Below, piece by piece: positions 53,046-62,000 of a stretch of DNA of 64,000 nucleotides. This stretch comes from Coprococcus phoceensis (GTDB lineage: Bacteria > Bacillota > Clostridia > Lachnospirales > Lachnospiraceae), in assembly GCF_900104635.1 (NCBI RefSeq), contig NZ_FNWC01000007.1, forward strand, positions 1,959,421 through 2,023,420, given 5' to 3'. The notes below the pieces were generated by a model. That model saw only the letters and a list, made by a program, of their open reading frames with translations. It was not told where the DNA came from and did no database searches. The translations under genes and the position numbers were made by a program. Each line of letters starts with the position of its first letter. Positions within the stretch are counted from its first letter, which is position 1.

Positions 53046-53957
53046 CTATGCCTTTAAATGTTTCCTAATCGTAAAGAAACTTCCCACAAAACCAATTCCT
53101 ACTCCGAGAATTAATCCAACCGGCAGTAATATCTGATATACCTGCCCCACCGGAAGAAAGTCTAAAATATTATTTAAAATTTTAAATCTTTCCAAAACAT
53201 AATTAACAACTTTTCCATATGCAAAGTACAGTGCCACAAGCGGTACCGCCGCTCCGATCAAACCGATGAAGATACCTTCCACGATAAATGGCGCTCTTAC
53301 AAAAAAGTCTTTTGCACCTATGTATTTCATAATCGCAATCTCTTCACGTCTGATTGTAATTCCCATCGTAACCGTATTGCTGATCAGGAAAATAGATACT
53401 GCAAGCAGAATCAGGATAATTCCTCCTGAGACATATGCAATGAGCACATTCACATTTCCTAACGCATCGGCAACGACATCTGATTTGTTGACCTGGCGAA
53501 CTCCGTCAAGTCCCTCTGCATATTTTACAAGGTCTGCCTGTGTCTCAACTGATTTTAAATATACTTCGTAGTTATCAGAGTCAATCAACGGGTTATCGCC
53601 TTCAAATCCCGCTGCCGCATCCGCATTGTCCTCTCCAAAATAATCTTTCTGGAAGTCTTCCCATGCCTGTTCCGCGGAAATATATTTCACCTCTGCCACA
53701 TCATCTCGGCTCTTTAGTTTCTCGCCGATCTCTTTAATCTGCTCGTCCGTCGCATCTGCATCGAAAAGCACCGTAATTGCTACTCCTTCTTCAGCCTTAT
53801 CTACAATGTATCTAAAATTTATTACAATTGAAAAAAATACGCCGAACAGGAAAATACATGCTGCCATCGTCGCCATAGAGGCAATGGAAAACATCTTGTT
53901 TCTCCCAATATTCTTAACCCCTTGCTTTATCGAATATCCTAGTGTACTGATTCTCAT
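53046..53957 (-). CDS. ftsX: FtsX, cell-division ABC transporter-like membrane subunit
   Basis: A 303-residue membrane protein with four transmembrane helices and a large extracytoplasmic loop (about 45-170, containing EVKYISAEQAWEDFQKDYFG). TVTMGITIRREEIAIMKYIG and APFIVEGIFIGLIGAAVPL are the typical FtsX core. With FtsE it passes ATP-driven motion to the wall hydrolase outside. The ATG overlaps the ftsE stop (TAATG). Confidence 0.96.
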   Translation of the reverse strand: MRISTLGYSIKQGVKNIGRNKMFSIASMATMAACIFLFGVFFSIVINFRYIVDKAEEGVAITVLFDADATDEQIKEIGEKLKSRDDVAEVKYISAEQAWEDFQKDYFGEDNADAAAGFEGDNPLIDSDNYEVYLKSVETQADLVKYAEGLDGVRQVNKSDVVADALGNVNVLIAYVSGGIILILLAVSIFLISNTVTMGITIRREEIAIMKYIGAKDFFVRAPFIVEGIFIGLIGAAVPLVALYFAYGKVVNYVLERFKILNNILDFLPVGQVYQILLPVGLILGVGIGFVGSFFTIRKHLKA

Positions 53958-54634
53958 TATACATACCCACCTTTTTTCTCGTCGCTGACAATGCTGCCCT
54001 GTTTCATTGTTACAACTCGTTTTTGCATTGCATTTACAATCTCATGATTATGTGTAACTACAATGACTGTAGTTCCTCTGTCGTTTGCCTCCTCCAGCAA
54101 CTTCATGATCTCCCATGAATTAGACGGGTCCAGGTTACCGGTCGGCTCATCTGCCAGCAAAATAGACGGCTCATTGATGATCGCTCTCGCGATCGCCACA
54201 CGCTGCTGTTCTCCTCCTGACAGCTCCTTCGGAAACGATTTATACTTTTGCGCCAGTCCCACCAGCGATAATGCCGCAGGAACTTTCTGTTTGATAATAC
54301 GAGTTGGTGCCTCTGTCACACGAAGTGCAAATGCAATATTTTCATATACATTCCGATCCTTTAAAAGGCGGAAATCCTGAAACACAACTCCGATTCTTCT
54401 GCGGTATTTCGGAATATGTTTGTGTTTCATTTTTCCAAGATCCTCACCCATAACAGTAATTGTTCCGGATGTTGGATCCAGCTCTTTCATCAGCAAACGA
54501 ATCAAAGTCGATTTTCCCGACCCACTGTCTCCTACGATAAATACAAACTCGCCTTGCTCAATCGTCAGACTGATTCCATTGAGCGCAGCTATCCCCTTTG
54601 AGTATTCCTTCGTAACATCTTTTAATTCTATCAT
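53957..54634 (-). CDS. ftsE: FtsE, cell-division ABC ATPase
   Basis: A 225-residue ATPase: MIELKDVTKEYSKGIAALNG, VGDSGSGKSTLIRLLMKELD (Walker A), LSGGEQQRVAIARAIINEPS (signature), LLADEPTGNLDP (Walker B) and VIVVTHNHEIVNAM. It pairs with FtsX to activate peptidoglycan hydrolases. The ATG at 54634 has GGAGGAG; another ATG lies 4 codons earlier without a clear site. It follows the regulator gene by 17 bp. Confidence 0.96.
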   Translation of the reverse strand: MIELKDVTKEYSKGIAALNGISLTIEQGEFVFIVGDSGSGKSTLIRLLMKELDPTSGTITVMGEDLGKMKHKHIPKYRRRIGVVFQDFRLLKDRNVYENIAFALRVTEAPTRIIKQKVPAALSLVGLAQKYKSFPKELSGGEQQRVAIARAIINEPSILLADEPTGNLDPSNSWEIMKLLEEANDRGTTVIVVTHNHEIVNAMQKRVVTMKQGSIVSDEKKGGYV

Positions 54635-54651
54635 ACGCTCCTCCATAATTA

Positions 54652-55740
54652 TTAATACTCCAACGTTTCCATATGTTTCATGTATTTTACAACCATCAGC
54701 GCAATCTTAAATGTAATGGCATCCTCAAAGACACGCAGATCAAGTCCTGTGCTCTTTTGAATCTTATCCAGTCTGTACACCAGCGTATTACGGTGAATGT
54801 ACAATTGTCTTGATGTCTCAGATACATTCAGACTGTTCTCAAAGAACTTATTAATTGTGATCAAAGTCTCCTCGTCAAAATCATCCGGTGATTTCCCCTC
54901 AAAAATCTCTCGGATAAACATTTTACAAAGTGGTATCGGAAGCTGGTAGATCAGACGTCCTATTCCGAGTGTACTATATGCTATCACATCTTTTTCGTTA
55001 AAGAAAATCTTTCCGACATCAAGCGCAAGCTTTGCTTCTTTATAAGATTTTGAAACTTCTTTGATGTCGCTTACGATCGTACCATATGCGACATGCAATC
55101 CTTCTTCGCCTTCTGCTTTTAATAATTCCAGCATTGCATTCGCAGCCTGCTCCATCTCCTGATAGCCTTCCCTCGCTTCCAGTTCCTTTACGACAATAAT
55201 ATTTTTTTCATCGACAGCTGTGATGAAATCTTTGTTTTTTCTTCCAATGGACACTCGCACATGTTCAATCATATTCGCATCTTTCTCATACGCCATCTCG
55301 ATAATAAATACGACACGTCTTGCATCTGTATCAATGTGTAGTTTCTTTGCACGATTATAAATATCCACAAGCAACAGATTATCCAATAACAGATTTTTGA
55401 TAAAATTATCCTGGTCAAATCTTTCTTTATATGCAATCAACAGATTATGAATCTGGAATGCTGCAAGCTTTCCGATCATATATGCATTTTCATTTTCCCC
55501 GTAAGCAAGTAATATATATTCTAACTGATATTCGTCAAAAATTTTAAAAAATTGACATCCTTGCACCACCTGGCTGTCTGCAGGTGAATCTACAAAAGAT
55601 TTTATCGAGGTTGCATAGTCATCTGTCTCTGTACAAGTCCCCGCAAGCACTTTTCCCTCTATATCTACTACACATAAATCAATTCTTGTAATTGCTTTTA
55701 GTCCTTCAATTGTGTTTTGAAGTATTTGATTTGATATCAT
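54652..55740 (-). CDS. PucR/CdaR-type transcription regulator
   Basis: A 362-residue regulator. The N-terminal 130 residues form a sugar-diacid-sensor-like or GAF-like domain (LCVVDIEGKVLAGTCTETDD; GENENAYMIGKLAAFQIHNL). The middle is a GGDEF-like fold of the PucR family, and the C-terminus holds the HTH_30 motif (VSETSRQLYIHRNTLVYRLD) ending DLRVFEDAITFKIALMVVKY. GGAGGG precedes the ATG. It lies directly in front of ftsE with the same orientation, so it could regulate its own operon; its ligand is not known. It is unrelated to CdaR the cyclase regulator. Confidence 0.88.
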   Translation of the reverse strand: MISNQILQNTIEGLKAITRIDLCVVDIEGKVLAGTCTETDDYATSIKSFVDSPADSQVVQGCQFFKIFDEYQLEYILLAYGENENAYMIGKLAAFQIHNLLIAYKERFDQDNFIKNLLLDNLLLVDIYNRAKKLHIDTDARRVVFIIEMAYEKDANMIEHVRVSIGRKNKDFITAVDEKNIIVVKELEAREGYQEMEQAANAMLELLKAEGEEGLHVAYGTIVSDIKEVSKSYKEAKLALDVGKIFFNEKDVIAYSTLGIGRLIYQLPIPLCKMFIREIFEGKSPDDFDEETLITINKFFENSLNVSETSRQLYIHRNTLVYRLDKIQKSTGLDLRVFEDAITFKIALMVVKYMKHMETLEY

Positions 55741-55855
55741 TCAATTCCCTCCACTCGTAATTTTCATATGCATTTTCTACAATACATTTTTTTCTTAAAA
55801 TGGTTAAACGCATATTTCTACGTTATATACTAATGCAAAACAGCAAAAAAAGAAA

Positions 55856-55886
55856 GAGGAAATCATAATTTTTTATGCATTTCCTC
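55856..55886 (-). terminator. Terminator after the WecG/TagA gene
   Basis: Arms GAGGAAAT and ATTTCCTC, extended by CATAA/TTATG with one bulged base, form a hairpin about 45 bp after the gene. On the minus strand it is followed by TTTCTTTTTTT, which makes a convincing intrinsic terminator. Confidence 0.8.
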
Positions 55887-55929
55887 AATTTTCCTTTTGC
55901 TCTTATCCTTTTTCCACACTATACATTGT

Positions 55930-56610
55930 TCACAAATTCTGATTTTGCTTACGTTCTTTCTCAATCTTTTTCTTCACGATGTGTTGTGTAAAAAATGCCT
56001 TCAGCCGTCTTCTTCCAAATCCCGTTCTCCTGCGTTCTTTCAATCCAGTACCCATTCCGAACCAAATTCTGGCATTCAAAAGTGTGCGGTTACGAAGAAT
56101 GACTTCTTCCTGAAGCGGAGATGGAAGCGCCGCAAAGATACAGTCGGTCTCTGCACCGTTGATTCGATTGACAATCATGTCATCGGACTTTCCGTGTTCT
56201 TCCATGGTCGCAGTCTCAGAGATAACAATCCCGCTGTATTTTCCTGTCACATATTCTCTCAGTTCAGACAAAGCCTCTTCATCTTCGGCGAGCAAAAAAA
56301 CCTTTTTGTGGCTTTTATGCAGAAATCGCATTACCATTTTCACGAACAGCAGTGTCTTGGCCTCATTCAAATATTTTGAGTCAGTCACTCCTGCCGCCTC
56401 TAATATTGATTTATCTCCTGCAAATGTAAGGTCAAACTCATCAATATATGGCTTTTCTTCTTTGTTCAAAAGCTGCGACAACGTATTCATCGTCACCATC
56501 TCGATCACATTGATCGGTTCTGTCTCCATATATTCCATGACCTTTTTCATTGCTTCCTTAGCCGTGTAATGATTAATTGACACGCCTAATACTTTTATTT
56601 TCTCATTCAT
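55930..56610 (-). CDS. WecG/TagA/CpsF-family glycosyltransferase
   Basis: A 226-residue GT26 enzyme: VTMNTLSQLLNKEEKPYIDE, FDLTFAGDKSILEAAGV, KKVFLLAEDEEALSELREYV and CIFAALPSPLQEEVILRNRT with FGMGTGLKE. Family members transfer N-acetylmannosamine (or its uronate) from UDP onto a lipid carrier, as in linkage units of teichoic acids. The sequence here departs from the usual form in places (for example DLTFAGDKS), so activity is not certain. It has its own strong promoter and terminator, far from the polysaccharide cluster. AGGTGAGG is the ribosome site. Confidence 0.85.
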   Translation of the reverse strand: MNEKIKVLGVSINHYTAKEAMKKVMEYMETEPINVIEMVTMNTLSQLLNKEEKPYIDEFDLTFAGDKSILEAAGVTDSKYLNEAKTLLFVKMVMRFLHKSHKKVFLLAEDEEALSELREYVTGKYSGIVISETATMEEHGKSDDMIVNRINGAETDCIFAALPSPLQEEVILRNRTLLNARIWFGMGTGLKERRRTGFGRRRLKAFFTQHIVKKKIEKERKQNQNL

Positions 56611-56642
56611 AACCTCACCTGTTGTTTCTCCCCAGTTTTACG

Positions 56643-56671
56643 ATTATAACAAATCTCCCTTCTCTTTTCAA
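56643..56671 (-). promoter_or_regulatory. Strong promoter of the WecG/TagA gene
   Basis: On the minus strand TTGAAA (56666-56671) is exactly 17 nt from a consensus TATAAT (56643-56648). The start site is about 25 bp ahead of the ribosome site, with a short leader and no visible hairpin. Confidence 0.8.
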
Positions 56672-56702
56672 GTCCGGTTCGAAATTGTTCACACTTTGGT
56701 CA

Positions 56703-56903
56703 CTACTCTTTTGCTTTCTCCATCTCTCGCCTTTTCTTCGTAATCAGTCCGCCGATTCTCCCGGTCTCTTTTGAAGAAAGCGCCTTCCAGCCATCCTCCA
56801 GCACCTTATCGAGCAATCCCAATTCTTCTGCAATCTCATATTTTAATTTTTCTTCCGGCTCCAGCTTGCTTAAGCAAATCGGTTTTTCTTTCTTTTTAGA
56901 CAT
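56703..56903 (-). CDS. Alpha/beta-type small acid-soluble spore protein
   Basis: A 66-residue protein. KYEIAEELGLLDKVLEDGWK and ALSSKETGRIGGLITKKRRE match the two conserved blocks of alpha/beta-type SASPs; the GPR protease site would be the EIAEELG segment. These proteins coat DNA in the spore and protect it. AAAGGGGA precedes the ATG and lies inside a hairpin (56909-56939). Its presence shows this is a spore-former or derives from one. No forespore (sigma-G) promoter could be seen with confidence. Confidence 0.85.
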   Translation of the reverse strand: MSKKKEKPICLSKLEPEEKLKYEIAEELGLLDKVLEDGWKALSSKETGRIGGLITKKRREMEKAKE

Positions 56904-56908
56904 AATAA

Positions 56909-56939
56909 AAATCCCCTTTCCGTGATGGTAAGAGGATTT
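56909..56939 (-). terminator. Hairpin before the SASP gene: terminator and possible ribosome-site mask
   Basis: On the minus strand two 13-nt arms (AAATCCTCTTACC and GGAAAGGGGATTT, one G-U pair and one mismatch, 5-nt loop) are followed by TTATT, giving a short U run together with the ATTT of the arm. It can end transcripts from the DUF4097 gene. The right arm contains the AAAGGGGA ribosome site of the SASP gene. Confidence 0.65.
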
Positions 56940-56964
56940 CCATTTTTTTCATTTTTATTCCAGA

Positions 56965-57726
56965 CTATTTTTCAAATTTTACATTGACACTTCCCATGCC
57001 ACATTCAATATTCAAATTTTTCGATGCCCCATGGTCAATCTGTTGCTCAACTGCGATTCCTGAATAACTTCCGTCTGCAATCTTCACTTCACCCATTCCG
57101 CACTCCAGACTATAGTTATAGTCTTCTTGTTCTCCATGGAGCACAAGCGTTGCAGAACCCACTCCACATTCCAGATACATCTCTTGCGCCATAATGCCCT
57201 GTATCTCTGCGGCTCCTGCCGCCACCGCAACATCCGCATTTTCCGCATGTACGCTTTGGAGCTCTGATTTCAAACTTCCTGCTCCTACTGAAATGTCCAT
57301 CTCGTAGAATTTCACATCCTGCGGCAAGTACAAAATAATCGTCCCTGCCTGATTGATTCGATTATTTTCCAAATCTGTCTCAATGTTCAGTGTGTTTCCT
57401 TCCTTATAGATTTGGAGATTTGCTCTCTCGTCAATATCTTCAGTGCCCACACATACTTTTCCATTTTGAGAAGGCTTCAGATATACACTCATATGATCCA
57501 CATCAATTTCCAGATTTTTTACCCCTTCGAACGTTTTCTCTTCGCCGGTCTGCCCTTCGCTTTCCTTTACTGTCACCATCCTATTGCTCAATGGAAATAT
57601 ATGTAGGAAGCTAAAATTGATCTTTGAAAAAGAGACCCCCAGTATAAATCCCAAAATCAAAAACAGTACGCCGATTCCGGCAATCGCACCACTTGTGATC
57701 CAAAATCTCTTCCATCCTTTTTTCAT
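56965..57726 (-). CDS. DUF4097-family beta-strand-rich membrane-anchored protein
   Basis: A 253-residue protein with one N-terminal transmembrane helix (ITSGAIAGIGVLFLILGFIL) followed by a repetitive beta-rich domain typical of DUF4097 (VKNLEIDVDHMSVYLKPSQN, MDISVGAGSLKSELQSV, LECGVGSATLVLHG, LECGMGEVKIADGSYSG, IECGMGSVNVKF). The recurring C-G-x-G-S/E element is characteristic. Function is not established; it occurs with DUF1700 and PadR genes, as here. Its ATG overlaps the DUF1700 stop. Confidence 0.88.
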   Translation of the reverse strand: MKKGWKRFWITSGAIAGIGVLFLILGFILGVSFSKINFSFLHIFPLSNRMVTVKESEGQTGEEKTFEGVKNLEIDVDHMSVYLKPSQNGKVCVGTEDIDERANLQIYKEGNTLNIETDLENNRINQAGTIILYLPQDVKFYEMDISVGAGSLKSELQSVHAENADVAVAAGAAEIQGIMAQEMYLECGVGSATLVLHGEQEDYNYSLECGMGEVKIADGSYSGIAVEQQIDHGASKNLNIECGMGSVNVKFEK

Positions 57727-58355
57727 TATGACACCGCCTTTCTATGAAATGGTTTTTTGCAGATTTTTACAATCCACCGAAACATCTTCGGAAATGCAAC
57801 GAAGCAAAGCTGCACAAGCAACACAACTCCCACCATTCCAACTGCGAATAAAATCATTCCGCTGCCAATCAACGTAAATGCCTCCGGAAGCGCCACGGCA
57901 ATCTGCGTAAGCCCGCCAATAAACAATGCAATCCCTACAATTGCAAGACAGCCTGCCGCTATAACAAATGCTATCAGAGCAATAAATCCCGAAAACACCA
58001 CTGCCAATACCGTCAGCGCCACCCCTAGAACGATCGGGCCGGCAATGGATAAAACAAACAGTCCACCTACTATAATCAGGAGAATCTTCCACCAATTGTT
58101 CGTATCTTTCTCTTCTTTTTCTGCCGGATACACAGGTGCTTTCGTTTCCCCAGTATTATTTCTCCCGTAAATTTCCGCTTTGATTGCCGCCGCTACCTTT
58201 TCCGGGCTATCTAATTCTGCTGCAACTTTTTCTTCATTCTCCTCACCGGCCTCATCAAAATAGTCGTTATAGTATTTCATTGCTTCCTGTCTTTCTTCCA
58301 CTGGAATGTCCTGAAGCATCGATGCAAGTCTTGTCATATATTCTACTCTGTTCAT
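57726..58355 (-). CDS. DUF1700 membrane protein
   Basis: A 209-residue protein. The N-terminal 60 residues are the conserved DUF1700 helix region (YMTRLASMLQDIPVEERQEA, KYYNDYFDEAGEENEEKVAA), followed by several hydrophobic helices (about 90-195). The domain often pairs with PadR regulators and probably acts at the membrane. ATGA overlap with the PadR stop and GGAGGTG show coupling. Function is unknown beyond this association. Confidence 0.88.
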   Translation of the reverse strand: MNRVEYMTRLASMLQDIPVEERQEAMKYYNDYFDEAGEENEEKVAAELDSPEKVAAAIKAEIYGRNNTGETKAPVYPAEKEEKDTNNWWKILLIIVGGLFVLSIAGPIVLGVALTVLAVVFSGFIALIAFVIAAGCLAIVGIALFIGGLTQIAVALPEAFTLIGSGMILFAVGMVGVVLLVQLCFVAFPKMFRWIVKICKKPFHRKAVS

Positions 58356-58675
58356 TCGTCCACACCTCCCTCAAATATCTTGCAGATCTTCTCTGAATAG
58401 CTTTTCCACTCTTTTCGATACATCTCCAACTGTTCTTCCCCTCTCTTTGTCACTTTGTAATATCGCCTGTTCCTGCCGTCAAACTGCATATCATACACCT
58501 CCAGACACCCATCTTTTTGAAGTCGCCTGAGCACCGGATATAAGGTTGACTCCGATACTTCCAACGCCTGTCTGACATCCTGTGTGATCTTATATCCATA
58601 AGTCCCCTGCTGCTCTTTTGATACTACAGCCAGAACAATCGCATCCAGCAAGGCTGCTCCTGTATTAAATATCAT
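58352..58675 (-). CDS. PadR-family transcription repressor
   Basis: A 107-residue PadR regulator: LLDAIVLAVVSKEQQGTYGY, KITQDVRQALEVSESTLYPV and LRRLQKDGCLEVYDMQFDG with RRYYKVTKRGEEQL, the winged helix-turn-helix of the family. It likely represses its own operon through the palindrome over its -10 box. The ATG at 58675 has AAGGAGTGAGG; the frame is open 19 codons upstream without support. The two following genes are the usual partners. Confidence 0.92.
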   Translation of the reverse strand: MIFNTGAALLDAIVLAVVSKEQQGTYGYKITQDVRQALEVSESTLYPVLRRLQKDGCLEVYDMQFDGRNRRYYKVTKRGEEQLEMYRKEWKSYSEKICKIFEGGVDE

Positions 58676-58718
58676 GACCTCACTCCTTTCTATTTGATGC
58701 AATATTATTTTTATACAC

Positions 58719-58739
58719 ATATTATATGTCATATAATAT
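58719..58739 (-). promoter_or_regulatory. Palindromic operator over the padR -10 box
   Basis: A perfect inverted repeat with 10-nt arms (ATATTATATG and CATATAATAT) and a 1-nt centre. It covers the -10 box of the PadR promoter and part of its spacer, so a bound dimer would block RNA polymerase. PadR repressors commonly bind such sites at their own gene. Confidence 0.65.
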
Positions 58740-58749
58740 TATTAGTCAA
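58721..58749 (-). promoter_or_regulatory. Promoter of the PadR operon
   Basis: The minus strand has TTGACT (58744-58749), 17 nt, and TATAAT (58721-58726). The -10 box lies inside the 21-bp palindrome. It would drive padR, DUF1700 and DUF4097. Confidence 0.75.
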
Positions 58750-58764
58750 TATAATATTACAAAA

Positions 58765-58788
58765 AAGTAGGAGTTTTATCTCCTACTT
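58765..58788 (-). terminator. Terminator overlapping the DUF1294 stop
   Basis: A perfect 9-bp stem (AAGTAGGAG and CTCCTACTT, 6-nt loop) spans the end of the small gene and is followed on the minus strand by TTTTTTG. It ends the addB-addA-DUF1294 unit. Confidence 0.85.
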
Positions 58789-59046
58789 CAAATAAACATA
58801 TATCACAATTCCAGCCTGCAACAAAAGAATTACAGGCACTCCAATATAAAATTTCGGCTTCTGAGTCTTATGTCGGAATATTTGCATCCCGACACAGGCT
58901 CCAACAGAGCCTCCCAAAGCCGCCATTGAAAGAAGCGTCGCCTCCGGTATCCGCCACCTTTTTTTGCGCGCCTTCTGTTTGTCTATTCCATATAAGAAAA
59001 ATGTCACGATATTGATCGCCAGTAAATACCACATTATATATCTCAT
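58783..59046 (-). CDS. DUF1294 small membrane protein
   Basis: An 87-residue protein: MRYIMWYLLAINIVTFFLYG, DKQKARKKRWRIPEATLLSM, GGSVGACVGMQIFRHKTQK and a C-terminal helix. These are the hallmarks of DUF1294, a short family of unknown function with three membrane helices and a basic loop. The ATG at 59046 has GAGGTG and starts 2 bp after addA, so it is the last gene of that operon. Confidence 0.88.
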   Translation of the reverse strand: MRYIMWYLLAINIVTFFLYGIDKQKARKKRWRIPEATLLSMAALGGSVGACVGMQIFRHKTQKPKFYIGVPVILLLQAGIVIYVYLK

Positions 59047-59048
59047 AT

Positions 59049-62000
59049 TCACACCTCGATTTCTTTTTGCATTGTAAAGGAATAAATAATCTTCTCTTTT
59101 ACACATTTTCCTGTAAGCTGTTCCAATGCCCGCGCATAATAATCAAGCTGTGTATGATATTTTTCCCTCAATATCTCTTCTTTGAACACTCTGTCTGTCT
59201 TATAATCCAAAACAACCAATTCTCCATCTTCTTCAAACCAGACGTCGATGATTCCCTGAACGAGAACAGTTTCTTCCAGGCTTTCCCCTTTATAAAGTTC
59301 ATCTGCATCTATTCCAAGAACAAAAGGCTGCTCTGCCCACAGTGTCCCCCGAACTGCCGCTCGATGCATTCTCTCTCCGACAGGTGTGTTTAAAAACCGT
59401 AAAATATCCTTCTCCCGAATCGAAGTACACATCTCCTCCGACAGCTTTCCGCTTCGTTTTTGCTCCTCGATCAGTTCCTTCAATGTCACTTCATCATACT
59501 TTTTCGAGAAATCAAGCAATTCCAGCAATCTATGATAAGCGCTTCCTCTTGATGCCCCGGTAAGCTCCTCCTCTTCCTGTAAAAATTTCGGAAGAAGGGG
59601 AACGACATCTGCCTCATCAAACACAAGTTCTCCGGCTTCTTCTTCCAAATAAGCACGTTTTTTCAGTTCTGATACCGTCATTTTTTGCTTCAGTTTTCGC
59701 TCACGCTCATATGGATATTGATACCCGAACTGTATTTCCAACTGTTCTTTCATCTGCTCATCATAGGTGCGAGTATCATCCCAGTTATGCAACAGCTCTT
59801 TCGTATACTGTCCGCTCAGCTCCTCTGCAACTTCCCCCGCGACAATCTCTCCGATTCCCATTTTGTATACCCGGATTGGCACATCACGATCATACAGCGG
59901 ATTCATAAACGGCGCTCCTATATTGTACGTCTCTAAGATCGGTGCAAAGGAAGCATGACGGTAAAGTGCCGGAAGTACCCAGTCGAAATAGGAATTTGCT
60001 TTTGTCAGTCTGCTGAATGTAAGCTCCGTTTCCTCATGGCTGCGAAGCCCTTCATAACTTCTTATTTTCTGTTCCAAATTCGATATTGTCCCCGTCATAA
60101 TGAGTTTTTCTTTCGCTCTTGTAAGTGCCACATATAAAACACGAAGTTCTTCGCCCGCATTTTCCATCAACACTTCTCTTTGAATCATCCGTTTCAACAA
60201 TGTTGGTGCCTTCGTTCTTCTTTCTACATCCACCGCGTCAATTCCGACACCAAATTCAGGATGAATCACAATACTTCCTTTGATATCCTGTGTATTGAAT
60301 CGCTTGCTCATGCCGGACACAAAGACAATCGGAAATTCTAAGCCCTTACTTTTGTGAATACTCATTAGCCTGACGGTGTCTGCCTGTTCATCCAAAACAG
60401 ATGCCTCTCCATAGTCCACATCATATTTATGAAGCTGCTCGATATAGCGGATAAAATGGAATAATCCTTTGTAGCTGGTACTCTCAAAGCTCACTGCTTT
60501 CTCCACAAGCATCTCCAGATTCGCCTTTCTCTGTTCTCCGGAAGGTAAAGATGCCACATAATCTCCATATCCTGTCTCTTCTATGATGTCCCATAGCAAT
60601 GCGTGAATAGCCGTATAAGGTACTTTTCTTCGGAATCTTTCGTACTTTCTCAACAAATCTGTGATCCGCTCTTTGAGATTTTCGTCACTTCCATTTTCCA
60701 AATAGAACAATGTCCGCTCATAGAATGTCTTTCCTTCCCCTTCACACTGTATATTCGCAAGCTCCTCACTCGTCAGCTTGCCAAAACAGGAGGTCAGCAC
60801 TGCCGCAAACGGAATATCCTGTCTCGGATTGTCTAAAATCCGCAAATAGTCCAAAATTGTCCGAATTTCTCTCGTCTCAAAATACCCTTCCTTAGAACCG
60901 CTGTACGCCGGAATCCCCTCCCGGTTCAAAATATTCGTAAATACATCTGTCCATCCTTTCAGGCTTCGCGTTAAAATTACGATATCACTATATCTGGCAG
61001 TCCGGTATTCTCCCGTCTCCTTATCCAATACCATGTGATGACCGACAAGTTCTTTGATCCGTCTTGCCACAGCTCTCGCCTCCAGCTCCCGGTTCGTTTC
61101 CTCTATCTTTTGATCATCCTCATCCTCAAAATCCGTATCTATCAAAGTAACTTCTGTCTCATTTCCAGCCTGCTCTTCATAGGCTGCTCCGACATAGAGA
61201 GCAGCTTTGTCATCATATGCAATGCCTCCAAGCCCTTTTGTCATGACCTGTTCAAAAATAAAGTTCGTACTGTCAAGTACCTCTCTTCTGCTTCGGAAAT
61301 TTTTGTGTAAATCAATTCTCTGCTTGTCGCTCTCCTCCAGACTATATGTGTTGAACTTTTCCATAAAAAGCTCTGGTCTTGACAGACGGAACCTATAGAT
61401 ACTCTGCTTAACATCCCCCACCATGAAAATATTATAGCTTCCTTTAGAGACTTTGGATACGCTCGTCAGAATCGCCTCCTGAATCAGATTACTGTCCTGA
61501 TACTCATCGATCATAACTTCCGCAAATCTCTCCTGATACTCTTTGGCAGCCTTAGACGGCACTAGTTTCCCGCCCTCTTCCAATGTCAGAATCCGCAGAG
61601 CAAACTGTTCCATATCTCCGAAATCAATCATATTTTTCCCAGTTTTTTTCTCTGCAAAGGTATCAGCAAAATCATTTACAAGCTGTACAAGCACTTCCAT
61701 ATTCGATTTTGCCGAGAGCATATCCTGATACAACTCTTCGGGAGCGTCAAAAAAATACTGTTCTACAACCGAAGCCACCGTCTTCTTGACTTCCTCCCGG
61801 ACACCTTTCACATAGGCAGCCAGTTCTTCCGAAACACTCTTGTCGCGGTTGGTTGCAAGCCTTGCCCATTTCACCTTAGAAATCAAGTTGGACATCTCCA
61901 AAAAGTCTTCTGCACTGTTAATTTTTTCTATATTCTGCAGGTCTGCTTCCAGAGTCTCCCGATACATATACGGCCCATCTTCGCAGTCACATACTTGCAG

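Noticed and set aside
55741..55855. Promoter candidates ahead of the PucR/CdaR-type regulator gene (for example TTAACC with TATTGT)
   Set aside because: Several weak combinations fit equally in A+T-rich DNA, so none could be chosen with confidence.
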